A stretch of DNA of 18,237 nucleotides from Clostridia bacterium (GTDB lineage: Bacteria; Bacillota; Clostridia; Oscillospirales; CAG-272). Under the pieces are notes generated by a model, which searched no databases, was not told the origin of the DNA, and saw only the letters and a list, made by a program, of their open reading frames with translations. The number at the start of each line of letters is the position of its first letter. The first letter of the stretch is position 1. The stretch spans positions 1-18,237 of the forward strand of contig JAGAFQ010000023.1 of assembly GCA_017612495.1 (NCBI GenBank), given 5' to 3'. Made by a program: the position numbers and the translations under genes. This document shows positions 1-6,379 of this stretch, piece by piece.

Positions 1-605
1 AGAGGATGGCGCTTTATGGCATTGGCGGGCGTCATAATATATTTTGCGCCGTTTTTTATGTATTCTTTCTTTTCGGGGATCTTGCGCTCGCCGAGCTCCA
101 CAAGGCTCTGTGAATGCGCGATCCTCGTGCACATACGCAAAAATACGGGTGTGTCGTATTCTTCTGAAAGTTCAAATGCCGTTTTGGCAAACAAAAGCGC
201 TTCCGCTGAATTTGCCGGCTCGAGCATAGGCAGCTTTGCCGCTATCGCATAATGGCGCGAATCCTGCTCGTTCTGCGATGAGTGCATACCGGGGTCATCG
301 GCAACACAGACGACCATGCCGCCCGTAACACCCGTATAGGAAAGAGTGAAAAGCGGATCGGCGGCGACGTTAAGACCGACGTGCTTCATGGCGCAGGCAG
401 ATCTTTTGCCCGCCAAAGACGCGCCGAACGCGACCTCCATTGCGACTTTTTCGTTGGGAGCCCACTCGCTGTACGCGTCGGAATATCCCGAAAAGAACTC
501 GGTTATTTCTGTTGACGGCGTACCGGGATAGCTCGATACGACCTCGCATCCGCCCTCCCAAAGGCCTCTTGCAACGGCTTCATTTCCTATCATCAACTGT
601 TTCAT
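1..605 (-). CDS. iorA: Indolepyruvate:ferredoxin oxidoreductase, alpha subunit (5' part, runs off the left edge)
   Basis: The IorAB enzyme oxidatively decarboxylates aryl-pyruvates from aromatic amino acid breakdown to aryl-acetyl-CoA, passing electrons to ferredoxin in the cytoplasm of anaerobes. About 201 residues are visible, starting MKQLMIGNEAVARG. Typical IorA N-terminal pyruvate-ferredoxin-oxidoreductase-like motifs follow: SSYPGTPSTEI, NEKVAMEVAFGAS, SACAMKHVGLNVAADPL, and DDPGMHSSQNEQDSR. The family is usually about 580-600 residues, so the TPP-binding region and C-terminal ferredoxin-type cysteine domain lie outside the window. The start at 605 is chosen because an AGGAG lies about 10 nt upstream; a second ATG 12 nt inside lacks one. 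Transcription is divergent from the amidohydrolase at 720. The iorB partner would be expected beyond the left edge but cannot be seen. Recognition is from motifs alone and the identity is quite secure. Confidence 0.9.
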   Translation of the reverse strand, partial: MKQLMIGNEAVARGLWEGGCEVVSSYPGTPSTEITEFFSGYSDAYSEWAPNEKVAMEVAFGASLAGKRSACAMKHVGLNVAADPLFTLSYTGVTGGMVVCVADDPGMHSSQNEQDSRHYAIAAKLPMLEPANSAEALLFAKTAFELSEEYDTPVFLRMCTRIAHSQSLVELGERKIPEKKEYIKNGAKYIMTPANAIKRHP

Positions 606-637
606 TTGCTTGAATCTCCTGACTTTTGCAATTTTTC

Positions 638-666
638 TTGCGCTATTTATCGCGCGATGTTATAAT
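638..666 (+). promoter_or_regulatory. Putative sigma-A promoter of the amidohydrolase gene
   Basis: TTGCGC at 638-643 and a perfect TATAAT at 661-666 are separated by 17 bp. The ATG at 720 follows about 50 nt downstream and is preceded by an AGGAG ribosome binding site. The -35 matches the consensus at only four of six bases. Confidence 0.55.
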
Positions 667-719
667 ATTTCGGTCGGATATAAAGATATCGTCTTTTTAT
701 CCGAAAAGGAGCTGTAAAA

Positions 720-1523
720 ATGGTTATTGATTTTCATACGCATATCTTTCCCGATGCCATTGCAAAGAGAACGATAGAAAAACTTGAAGAAATATCGGGC
801 ACGCGGGCAGACACAGACGGCACGAAAGCGGGGCTCATTTCAAAAATGGAAAAGGACGGAATAGATCTGTCGGTAATTTTGCCCGTGGTGACAAAGCCCT
901 CTCAATTTGAAACGGTAAACGCTTTTGCAAAAGAGCTTTGCCGCGAAAAAAGACTGCGCTCGTTCGGCGGCATCCACCCCGAATGTGAAAACATACCCGA
1001 AAAGATAAAACACATAAAATCTCTCGGCCTGCGCGGAGTGAAGATACACCCCGATTATCAAGGGGCGTTCATCGAAGATGAACGCTATGCCGTGATCTTA
1101 TCGGAATGTATAAAAAACGATTTGTATGTAGTCACTCACTCGGGCAAAGATCCCCTCTCGCCCGACTGCGTTCACTGTACGCCCGTGGGTATTCTTTCGC
1201 TGCTTGCCAAAGCGGGAGCGGAAAACGCAAAGCCTCACTTGGTATTGGCGCACATCGGCGCAAACTTCATGTGGGAAGAAACGCAAAGACTGCTTGTCGG
1301 AAAACCCGTATATTTCGATCTTTCCTGCTCGCTTCGCAAAATAGACAAAGACCTGCTTTTGAAGATCATCAAAACGCACGGGGCAGATAAGATACTTTTT
1401 GCCTCCGACTCACCGTGGAGCGATCCCAAAAAAGATCTTGACTATTTTAACGCTCTTCCGCTCGAAAGCGAAGAAAAAGAAATGATCTTATATAAAAATG
1501 CGCTTAAAATTTTGGGTGAATGA
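720..1523 (+). CDS. Metal-dependent amidohydrolase (amidohydrolase_2-like TIM-barrel family)
   Basis: This 267-residue protein is a predicted cytoplasmic hydrolase of the amidohydrolase superfamily. The metal-site residues appear in the expected order: HxH in DFHTH (H6, H8), a lysine/histidine strand VKIHPDYQG (K108, H110), VVTHSGK (H140), LAHIG (H178), and the late aspartate in FASDSPWSDP (D230). Motif order and length fit the uncharacterised COG2159-type and TatD-like groups. The SDSPW ending is closer to the former, whose members include decarboxylases and hydrolases. The substrate cannot be read from the sequence. The start follows AAAAGGAG with good spacing. It appears to be a single-gene unit, because the next gene has its own consensus promoter. 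Confidence 0.85.
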   Translation: MVIDFHTHIFPDAIAKRTIEKLEEISGTRADTDGTKAGLISKMEKDGIDLSVILPVVTKPSQFETVNAFAKELCREKRLRSFGGIHPECENIPEKIKHIKSLGLRGVKIHPDYQGAFIEDERYAVILSECIKNDLYVVTHSGKDPLSPDCVHCTPVGILSLLAKAGAENAKPHLVLAHIGANFMWEETQRLLVGKPVYFDLSCSLRKIDKDLLLKIIKTHGADKILFASDSPWSDPKKDLDYFNALPLESEEKEMILYKNALKILGE

Positions 1524-1570
1524 CAACTATACTATAATACTATATAATATATAATATGCGATTTTTTGCG

Positions 1571-1602
1571 ATTTTGCAAGTGCAAAATTAAATATTTTAA
1601 TG
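1571..1602 (+). terminator. Weak AT-rich hairpins after the amidohydrolase gene, possible terminator
   Basis: ATTTTGCA (1571-1578) and TGCAAAAT (1581-1588) form an inverted repeat around AG. A second AT-only arm pair, ATTAAA and TTTAAT, follows at once. There is no GC-rich stem with a clean U-tract, so termination here is uncertain. The surrounding 1524-1646 is very AT-rich and holds several TATAAT-like words. Confidence 0.25.
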
Positions 1603-1646
1603 AAAATACCCCCTAAAACGGAATATTTATGCAAAAGATCTCCGCG

Positions 1647-1675
1647 TTGACACGGAAAGTATATTACTATATAAT
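1647..1675 (+). promoter_or_regulatory. Consensus sigma-A promoter of the nucleosidase gene
   Basis: Perfect TTGACA (1647-1652) and perfect TATAAT (1670-1675) are separated by exactly 17 bp. The expected start of transcription is near 1682, giving a short leader before the ribosome binding site AAAGGCGG (1694-1701) and the ATG at 1709. Confidence 0.85.
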
Positions 1676-1708
1676 AAATGTATATCAAAAGCAAAAGGCG
1701 GTATTTAT

Positions 1709-2395
1709 ATGCCAGACACAAAAAAGAAGATCGGCATTTTGGTCGCCATCGAGATCGATGCCGTATATAAAGTTTTCTCCGATGTCACCGAGCTTTCGGG
1801 ACCTTCGGGCTATAAGATCTTGAAAACCGAAACGGAAAATGCCGAAATATATATACTGAAATGCGGTATGGGCGAGATCGCCTCGTCTTCGGGCACGCAA
1901 TATCTCATAACGAAATTCGGCGTTTCGCTCATCATCAACTTCGGTGTTGTCGGCGGACTTACCTCCGATATGAAAAAGCAAAAGCTCTGCCTCGTTTCAA
2001 AAGTCGTTCACTATAAATACGACTGCTCGGAGTTTTTGGATCTTTCAGTCGGTCAGGTCGAAGGTCACGATTCTATCTTTTTAGAGACTGATAGGCAGCT
2101 TTTCGATTCCGCACAAGCCATAGAAAAGTTGCCCTCTGCCGTTTGTTGTTCGGGCGATAAATTCATATCTACCGCAGAAGAAAAAGCATATCTGCACGAT
2201 ACCTTCGGCGGAGATATCTGCGATATGGAATCGGCTGGCATCGTTTTGACGTGTGAAGCAAACGGCATCCCCTGCATCCTCTTTAAGGCAGTCTCCGACG
2301 GTCTTTCCGACGGCGCCGCAGGATTTTTCGCCGAGCTTGAATCTGCGTCTGTTTCCTGCCTTGAAACGGCAAACAAAATAATCGAAAAGCTTTGA
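1709..2395 (+). CDS. 5'-methylthioadenosine/S-adenosylhomocysteine nucleosidase-family protein
   Basis: This 228-residue protein has the purine nucleoside phosphorylase/uridine phosphorylase fold (E. coli MTAN is 232 residues). Family members split MTA or SAH into adenine and the thio-ribose or ribosyl-homocysteine, clearing by-products of SAM use. Matching motifs are KIGILVAIEID at the N-terminus, LIINFGVVGGL, CSGDKFI, DMESAG (E174) and KAVSD (D197). E174 and D197 fall at the same numbers as the E. coli MTAN catalytic residues. The position of the E. coli general acid/base Glu12 aligns with Asp17 here, which is unusual, so activity or specificity may differ; futalosine hydrolase-type or other nucleosidase activity is possible. 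The gene has its own consensus promoter. A truncated open frame starts 9 nt after its stop and probably shared its transcript. Confidence 0.78.
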   Translation: MPDTKKKIGILVAIEIDAVYKVFSDVTELSGPSGYKILKTETENAEIYILKCGMGEIASSSGTQYLITKFGVSLIINFGVVGGLTSDMKKQKLCLVSKVVHYKYDCSEFLDLSVGQVEGHDSIFLETDRQLFDSAQAIEKLPSAVCCSGDKFISTAEEKAYLHDTFGGDICDMESAGIVLTCEANGIPCILFKAVSDGLSDGAAGFFAELESASVSCLETANKIIEKL

Positions 2396-2404
2396 GAAAA
2401 TAAA

Positions 2405-2600
2405 ATGCAAAAATATATCGATCTCGGCGCTCCCGTCACGGATTTTGAATTTATCGGCGATAAGGCGAACTGTCTTTGCAAAAACGACCTTGTGCGCATA
2501 GAGAACAAAAGCGTGCGCGAATATGCCGTTTCCGCATCGAGCATTTGGGAGATCGTAATATCAAACGATATGCTTTTTTGCGGCACGGTGAGCGGAGAGC
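2405..2600 (+). pseudogene. 5' fragment of an unknown gene, truncated at a junction near 2600
   Basis: The frame starts at ATG 2405, 9 nt after the nucleosidase stop, with only a weak ribosome binding site (GAGAAAATAAA), which suggests translation coupled to that gene. About 65 residues look like real protein: MQKYIDLGAPVTDFEFIGD, then short hydrophobic strands such as SSIWEIVIS and MLFCGTVSGE. Alternating strands ending in a CGTVSGE-like turn recall a beta-propeller blade, but this is a weak impression. From about 2600 the frame continues only as the antisense of the alpha-galactosidase fragment and stops at 2713, so that part is not native. The gene therefore lacks its 3' end. The exact breakpoint is uncertain by about 10 nt. 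Confidence 0.6.
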
Positions 2601-3300
2601 AAAAGGCAACGAACGGATTATCTTTATGCCCCGAGGCGCCGCCCTTTGAATCGAAAGTCGTTATGCCGTGCGGCAGTTTTACCCTCTCGATATGGCGCTC
2701 TCTTGCCCATTGACCGGGAAGATGGAGCATTTCAAGCGATGAATCGGGAAAATCGATGCTTGCGCTTGCTATTTTGTTTATTTCAAAGGGGCATTCGCCG
2801 TTATTTATCACCTTGACGCTTCTTGTGATGACGTCGTATTTTTCAAATACCGTATAAAAAAGCACTACCGTCAATTTCGAGATCTTATCTTCCAAAACGA
2901 GCTCGAGCGTTTGGGCGTCATTTTGCGAATATGACGACGGCATACCGCAAATCTGCGGCTTGCCTTTGATTATCTTGTGCGAAACGTATTCGGGCTCGAC
3001 AATGCCGCTTCCGTCTGCAAATTTCACAAAGATCGCCGGTGTGCGCAGATCTCCCGTGCCGAAGACGGGATATTCGAGCGGCAGAGTTGCCGTTTGGCGC
3101 GCACAGGGCACACAGGTATTTTCAACGCAGTATGCAACATTATAGTCGACGTTTGAATCGGTCAGTAGCGGAATATCTTTTTGCGCTTTGCCGTAGTATC
3201 TGTGAAGAGGTACGGCTCCGTCTAAAAGCTCTATTACATACGATGTGTTTTCGGTGCCGAGATAATATTGTTTTTTGCTTTCGTTAAATATTATCGACAT
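2600..3300 (-). pseudogene. 5' fragment of a GH36 alpha-galactosidase (N-terminal domain only)
   Basis: GH36 alpha-galactosidases hydrolyse terminal alpha-galactosides such as raffinose and melibiose. About 233 residues of the N-terminal beta-sandwich domain are present, with hallmark stretches LEYPVFGTGDLRTPAI, YVSHKIIKGKP, and FDSKGGASGHKDNPF, the last normally continuing into the catalytic TIM barrel. Immediately after NPFVA(F) the frame runs into antisense of the unrelated (+) gene and the nucleosidase gene, closing at 2065 with no GH36 similarity. The usual length is about 730 residues, so roughly two thirds, including both catalytic aspartates, is missing. The start at 3300 is supported by GGAG 7 nt upstream (GACGGAGAAAATC then ATG); an upstream ATG at 3336 has no such site. 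The fragment cannot be an active enzyme as seen here. Confidence 0.85.
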
Positions 3301-3445
3301 GATTTTCTCCGTCTCATTCCAAAGCTGAAATATCATAATAAGTGTAGTAAAATCAATGATTTAGCCGATATTATACGCTTTTCGGCGATTGGACGAACGC
3401 TTTTAGCGTTCTTCCGAGAAAGAACGACCTGCGGGAGTTCATTCG

Positions 3446-3493
3446 CTTTGCATTCTATAATAATAAAAAGAGTCATATAGGCTTTGCCTATAT
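3446..3493. repeat. 48-bp direct repeat, copy 1
   Basis: It begins CTTTGCATTCTATAATAATA and ends in GCCTATAT, identical over 48 bp to 3601-3648. This copy carries only one full side of the tRNA terminator hairpin plus its loop; the other arm diverges after CCTATAT. It looks like a partial duplicate of the terminator end. Confidence 0.9.
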
Positions 3494-3600
3494 CATTTTT
3501 GTGATATCTGACTTTTCAGTATCTCGAAAGTGCTTCGCACTTTCTTTGAACACGCCGGGGTGACAGTCCACCGGACTGTCACCTATTCCGGCTTTCAAGT

Positions 3601-3648
3601 CTTTGCATTCTATAATAATAAAAAGAGTCATATAGGCTTTGCCTATAT
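3601..3648. repeat. 48-bp direct repeat, copy 2 (overlaps the tRNA terminator)
   Basis: It is identical to 3446-3493 over 48 bp, 155 bp away. In this copy the hairpin is complete and functions as the tRNA-Pro terminator, so this is likely the parent copy. Confidence 0.9.
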
Positions 3649-3658
3649 GACTCTTTTT
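3620..3658 (-). terminator. Intrinsic terminator of tRNA-Pro
   Basis: A perfect 18-bp stem joins 3620-3637 and 3641-3658 around a 3-nt loop. Reading leftward, the stem ends in TTTTT followed by ATTATTATAG. It begins only one base from the CCA end of the tRNA. The A-rich opposite arm would let it also work rightward, for any transcript coming past the alpha-galactosidase fragment. Confidence 0.9.
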
Positions 3659-3659
3659 A

Positions 3660-3735
3660 TGGTCTGAGTGACAAGACTTGAACTTGCGGCCTCTACCACC
3701 CCAAGGTAGCGCGCTACCAACTGCGCCACACCCAG
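3660..3735 (-). tRNA. tRNA-Pro (anticodon GGG), CCA encoded
   Basis: The 76-nt cloverleaf folds completely. The acceptor arm CTGGGTG pairs with CACTCAG (one G-U), followed by A and an encoded CCA. The D arm is GCGC/GCGC with loop AGTTGGTA, the anticodon arm is CTACC/GGTAG with loop TTGGGGT, the variable region has 5 nt, and the T arm is GCAAG/CTTGT with loop TTCAAGT. Loop positions 34-36 are GGG (3700-3702), so it reads CCC and CCU proline codons. The primary sequence resembles clostridial proline tRNAs. It has its own promoter upstream and terminator downstream. Confidence 0.95.
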
Positions 3736-3756
3736 ATTGCCGATTCGCTATCGCTT

Positions 3757-3785
3757 ATTGTAGCACAGCTTCTGCGTCAAGTCAA
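3757..3785 (-). promoter_or_regulatory. Promoter of tRNA-Pro
   Basis: On the (-) strand, TTGACT (3780-3785) and TACAAT (3757-3762) are separated by 17 bp, giving a leader of roughly 15 nt before the tRNA. It lies between the thioesterase stop and the tRNA, so the tRNA can be made independently of the upstream operon. Confidence 0.75.
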
Positions 3786-3803
3786 CTGTTTTTGCCAAAA
3801 TTC

Positions 3804-4217
3804 TTATCCGTTTTTGTTATTTTTGCTTTCTTTTTTGGAAACTGCCTTTGCAAGAAACTTTTCATTATTGATAATGAACCTCTCGTGAGTGCCTTTTCCG
3901 ATTTCTCCGCACTCGTCAAAAGCGACAACGGAAAAGACAAGACGTCTGCCGTCGATCTCGATAAGCTCGCTTTGGCACACGATTTCCATTCCGAGCGGAG
4001 TTGCTGACGTGTGCATAACGTCTATATGCGTGCCGACGGTGCCGAGCCCCTCTTCAAGATAAGGGGCGACGCTTTCAGATGCCGTTTTTTCCATAAGCGC
4101 GATCATTGACGGTGTGGCAAAAACGGGCAAAAGTCCGCTTCCCACGGTGCTTGCCGTATTCTCCTTTGCGACCTTTACCGTTTCTTTGCCCATAATTCCC
4201 GTTTTAAGTTCTGCCAT
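3804..4217 (-). CDS. Hotdog-fold thioesterase, FlK (fluoroacetyl-CoA thioesterase)-like family
   Basis: This 137-residue predicted cytoplasmic acyl-CoA thioesterase has the length of the FlK-like COG5496 group. The stretch LPVFATPSMIALMEKTA places T35 and E43, and THIDVMHTSATPLG places H69. The spacings 8 and 26 match the FlK triad Thr42-Glu50-His76, as I recall it. Most homologues are not fluoroacetate-specific, and the physiological acyl-CoA here is unknown. The start at 4217 is chosen over an upstream in-frame start at 4289 because AAGGAG lies 8 nt before it. It overlaps the 3' end of the YgiQ gene by 14 nt, so the two are probably translationally coupled. The C-terminal tail is Lys/Asn-rich and likely disordered. 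Confidence 0.85.
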   Translation of the reverse strand: MAELKTGIMGKETVKVAKENTASTVGSGLLPVFATPSMIALMEKTASESVAPYLEEGLGTVGTHIDVMHTSATPLGMEIVCQSELIEIDGRRLVFSVVAFDECGEIGKGTHERFIINNEKFLAKAVSKKESKNNKNG

Positions 4218-6132
4218 TATTTTTTCTCCTTTTGCGGCCAACGTTTTTCTTATCATAGCCGCGTGCGTTTGCCGTCTTTCCCTGCGCACGGCGATTTGCC
4301 GTCTTGGGTCTTATTGCCGCTTCCGGCTTGACAAGACACTCTTTTGTGTTGCCGATAAGATCTTCTCTGCCCGCTTTTATGAGCGCCTCTCTGACAAGAT
4401 CGGCATTCGCGGGACGCGAATATTGAAGCAGCGCCCTTTGGAGCTGTTTTTCGTGATAATCGGTGCAGACGTATACTTTTTTGCCCGAAAGCGGGTCGAT
4501 GCCGGTATAATACATAACGGTCGATGCCGTGCCCGGAGTGGGATAAAAATCCTGCACCTGTTCGGGCTGATAGCCCTCTTTTTTAAGATACAGCGCCAAT
4601 TTTACGGCATCCGCAAGGGTGCTGCCGGGATGGCTCGACATAAGATAGGGCACAAGATACTGCTCCTTGCCGCATTCTTTTGTTATCTCGAAAAAGCGGT
4701 GGCGGAAAGTGCGATAGACGTCGAACGACGGCTTGCCCATATAGCAAAGCACGTTGTCGGAGCAATGCTCCGGCGCGACCTTTAACTGTCCGCTGACGTT
4801 GTCGCGCACAAGCTTTTTGAAGAAATCTTCATTTTTATCATATATAAGATAGTCAAACCGAATGCCCGAGCGTATGAACACCTTTTTGATCTTCGGTATT
4901 TTTTCTACCTCATAGATCATGTGCATATATTCACTGTGATCGACTGTCAGATTTTTGCATGGACGCGGAGACAGACACTTGCGGTTTGTGCAGACGCCCT
5001 CGGTCTTCTGCTTTTCGCAGGCGGGATAGCGAAAGTTTGCGGTGGGGCCGCCGATGTCATGGATATACCCCTTAAAGTCGGGCATATCCGCTATGAGTTT
5101 TGCCTCCTCAATAACGCTTTCTTCGCTTCTTGAACGCACGGTCCTGCCCTGGTGAAAGGCGAGTGCGCAGAAGTTACAGGCGCCGAAGCAGCCTCTGTTA
5201 TGCGTGATCGAAAATTTCACCTCGTCGATGGCGGGTACGCCGCCCGCTTTTTCATAAGACGGATGATAATCTCTCATATAAGGCAGAGAATAGACCTTAT
5301 CGAGTTCCTCTCTTTCAAGCGGCGGCATGGGCGGATTTTGAACGAGCTTTTTGTTGTCGTAATATTCGACGATGGCTTTGCCGCTTATGGCGTCCTGGTT
5401 TTTATATTGCACCGAAAATGCGCGTGCGTATTCTTCTTTATCCGTTTTCAAACGGTTAAAATCGAACTCATCGGCAACGGGAAAATTCACCTTATCGTCT
5501 TTGTCGCAAAGATAGCAAGTGCCTCTTTCGGCGCGTATCTTGCGAACGGGTATGCCCTTTGATAAAAGCTCTGCCAAGCGCAGAATGATCTTTTCTCCCA
5601 TACCGTATGTCAGAATATCCGCTTTGGAATCGACAAGCACACTGCGGCGGACTTTGTCATCCCAATAATCATAGTGGGCAAATCTTCTGAGCGAGGCTTC
5701 AAGACCGCCTATAATTATCGGAACGGCGCCGTAAGCCTCACGTATTCTGTTGCAATAGACGATAACGGCTCTGTCGGGACGCGCGCCCATTTTTCCGCCG
5801 GGAGAATAATAGTCATAACTGCGGCGCTTTTTTGATACCGTATAGTGCGCGACCATGGAATCGATATTTCCGGCAGTCACCAAAAAGCCGAGTTTCGGGC
5901 AGCCGTATTCCGTAAAGGCATCTTTCGAGCGGTAATCGGGCTGCGACAATATGGCAACGCGATAGCCCGCATTTTCGAGCACGCGCGAAATTATGGCAAC
6001 GCCGAAAGAGGGATGGTCTACATAGGCATCGCCCGTAACGTAAACAAAGTCGGGTCTATCCCATCCGCGCTCTTCCATATCTTTTTTCGAGAGCGGCAAA
6101 AATTCCGTTCCGATATTGACTTTTTTGTTCAT
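4204..6132 (-). CDS. YgiQ family (UPF0313) radical SAM protein
   Basis: This 642-residue protein has a radical SAM [4Fe-4S] motif CFGACNFC (C315, C319, C322, a CxxxCxxC pattern). It is preceded by a cobalamin-binding-like N-terminal region rich in YgiQ signatures: FLPLSKKDMEERGWDRPD, GDAYVDHPSFG, GGLEASLRRFAHYDYWDD. The C-terminus is basic, AKTANRRAQGK onward, as is common in this family. The reaction is unknown. An upstream in-frame ATG at 6159 is rejected: the promoter -10 at 6164-6169 puts the transcript start at about that codon, while CGGAG lies 9 nt before 6132, where the conserved N-terminus begins. The gene overlaps the thioesterase gene and is divergent from the amino-acid transporter operon. 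Confidence 0.92.
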   Translation of the reverse strand: MNKKVNIGTEFLPLSKKDMEERGWDRPDFVYVTGDAYVDHPSFGVAIISRVLENAGYRVAILSQPDYRSKDAFTEYGCPKLGFLVTAGNIDSMVAHYTVSKKRRSYDYYSPGGKMGARPDRAVIVYCNRIREAYGAVPIIIGGLEASLRRFAHYDYWDDKVRRSVLVDSKADILTYGMGEKIILRLAELLSKGIPVRKIRAERGTCYLCDKDDKVNFPVADEFDFNRLKTDKEEYARAFSVQYKNQDAISGKAIVEYYDNKKLVQNPPMPPLEREELDKVYSLPYMRDYHPSYEKAGGVPAIDEVKFSITHNRGCFGACNFCALAFHQGRTVRSRSEESVIEEAKLIADMPDFKGYIHDIGGPTANFRYPACEKQKTEGVCTNRKCLSPRPCKNLTVDHSEYMHMIYEVEKIPKIKKVFIRSGIRFDYLIYDKNEDFFKKLVRDNVSGQLKVAPEHCSDNVLCYMGKPSFDVYRTFRHRFFEITKECGKEQYLVPYLMSSHPGSTLADAVKLALYLKKEGYQPEQVQDFYPTPGTASTVMYYTGIDPLSGKKVYVCTDYHEKQLQRALLQYSRPANADLVREALIKAGREDLIGNTKECLVKPEAAIRPKTANRRAQGKTANARGYDKKNVGRKRRKNNGRT

Positions 6133-6163
6133 TTTGAAATTCTCCGCATTAAAATTCATATTT

Positions 6164-6192
6164 ATTTTAGCAAAAACCGCTCACTTTTTCAA
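6164..6192 (-). promoter_or_regulatory. Promoter of the YgiQ-thioesterase operon
   Basis: On the (-) strand, TTGAAA (6187-6192) and TAAAAT (6164-6169) are separated by 17 bp. The predicted transcript start lies near 6157, upstream of the chosen start codon at 6132. Confidence 0.65.
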
Positions 6193-6250
6193 GTTGCTTT
6201 TCGGGTTTATGTATAAAAACAGCGCATATTCGCATATTTTATTCGTTTTT

Positions 6251-6295
6251 TGAATATTTTTGCAAAAATATTCGATTTTTTTGAATATTTTTTAA
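6251..6295. promoter_or_regulatory. Putative operator: ARG-box-like palindromes in the divergent control region
   Basis: A perfect 22-bp inverted repeat spans 6252-6273, with arms GAATATTTTT and AAAAATATTC around GC. It can be read as two overlapping boxes, TGAATATTTTTGCA (6251-6264) and its mirror TGCAAAAATATTCG (6261-6274). A third similar box, TGAATATTTTTTAA, lies at 6282-6295, directly before the transporter -35. The words resemble the Bacillus-type ARG box (TGAATAAAAATKCA, from memory), but the 4-bp overlap of boxes is not the standard spacing. The location fits control of the transporter operon and perhaps the divergent YgiQ operon. Confidence 0.4.
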
Positions 6296-6303
6296 TTTTC
6301 CTA

Positions 6304-6332
6304 TTGACAAATCAAAATCTCGGTGATAGAAT
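6304..6332 (+). promoter_or_regulatory. Promoter of the amino-acid ABC transporter operon
   Basis: Perfect TTGACA (6304-6309), a 17-bp spacer and TAGAAT (6327-6332) lie 48 bp before the ATG at 6380. A GAGG ribosome binding site lies at about 6367-6370. Confidence 0.8.
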
Positions 6333-6379
6333 GACTCACGTAAACCAAAACTTTATTAAAAAAAACGAGGTAAAACAAA

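Larger units (their letters stand above)
3301..3659. other. Non-coding, hairpin-rich intergenic stretch between the alpha-galactosidase fragment and tRNA-Pro
   Basis: I find no convincing gene here. The stretch holds a chain of short perfect inverted repeats. GAACGC/GCGTTC lies at 3395-3411. ATATCA/TGATAT lies at 3490-3507. GAAAGTGC/GCACTTTC with a TTC loop lies at 3526-3544. An 11-bp stem GGTGACAGTCC/GGACTGTCACC lies at 3559-3583 and is further flanked by GCCGG (3554-3558) and CCGGC (3588-3592). A 48-bp direct repeat and the tRNA terminator lie in the same interval. The left part should carry the promoter of the alpha-galactosidase gene. A TATAAT reading leftward occurs near 3370, without a clear -35. 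Confidence 0.7.

Noticed and set aside
2065..3336. A single open frame of 423 codons on the (-) strand
   Set aside because: Only the part from 3300 to about 2602 resembles GH36. The rest is the exact antisense of the (+) fragment and the nucleosidase gene, so this is a junction artefact and not one protein.
3660..3735. tRNA-Pro with anticodon TGG
   Set aside because: Counting the 7-nt anticodon loop TTGGGGT between the CTACC/GGTAG stem puts GGG at positions 34-36; TGG would require shifting the loop by one base.
4114..4785. A 223-codon (+) frame with hydrophobic stretches opposite the YgiQ and thioesterase genes
   Set aside because: It is antisense to two recognised genes and has no supporting start signal.
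6160..6379. T-box or riboswitch leader for the transporter operon
   Set aside because: The predicted transcript leader from the promoter at 6304-6332 is only about 40 nt, too short for a T-box or known riboswitch; the inverted repeats lie upstream of the promoter.
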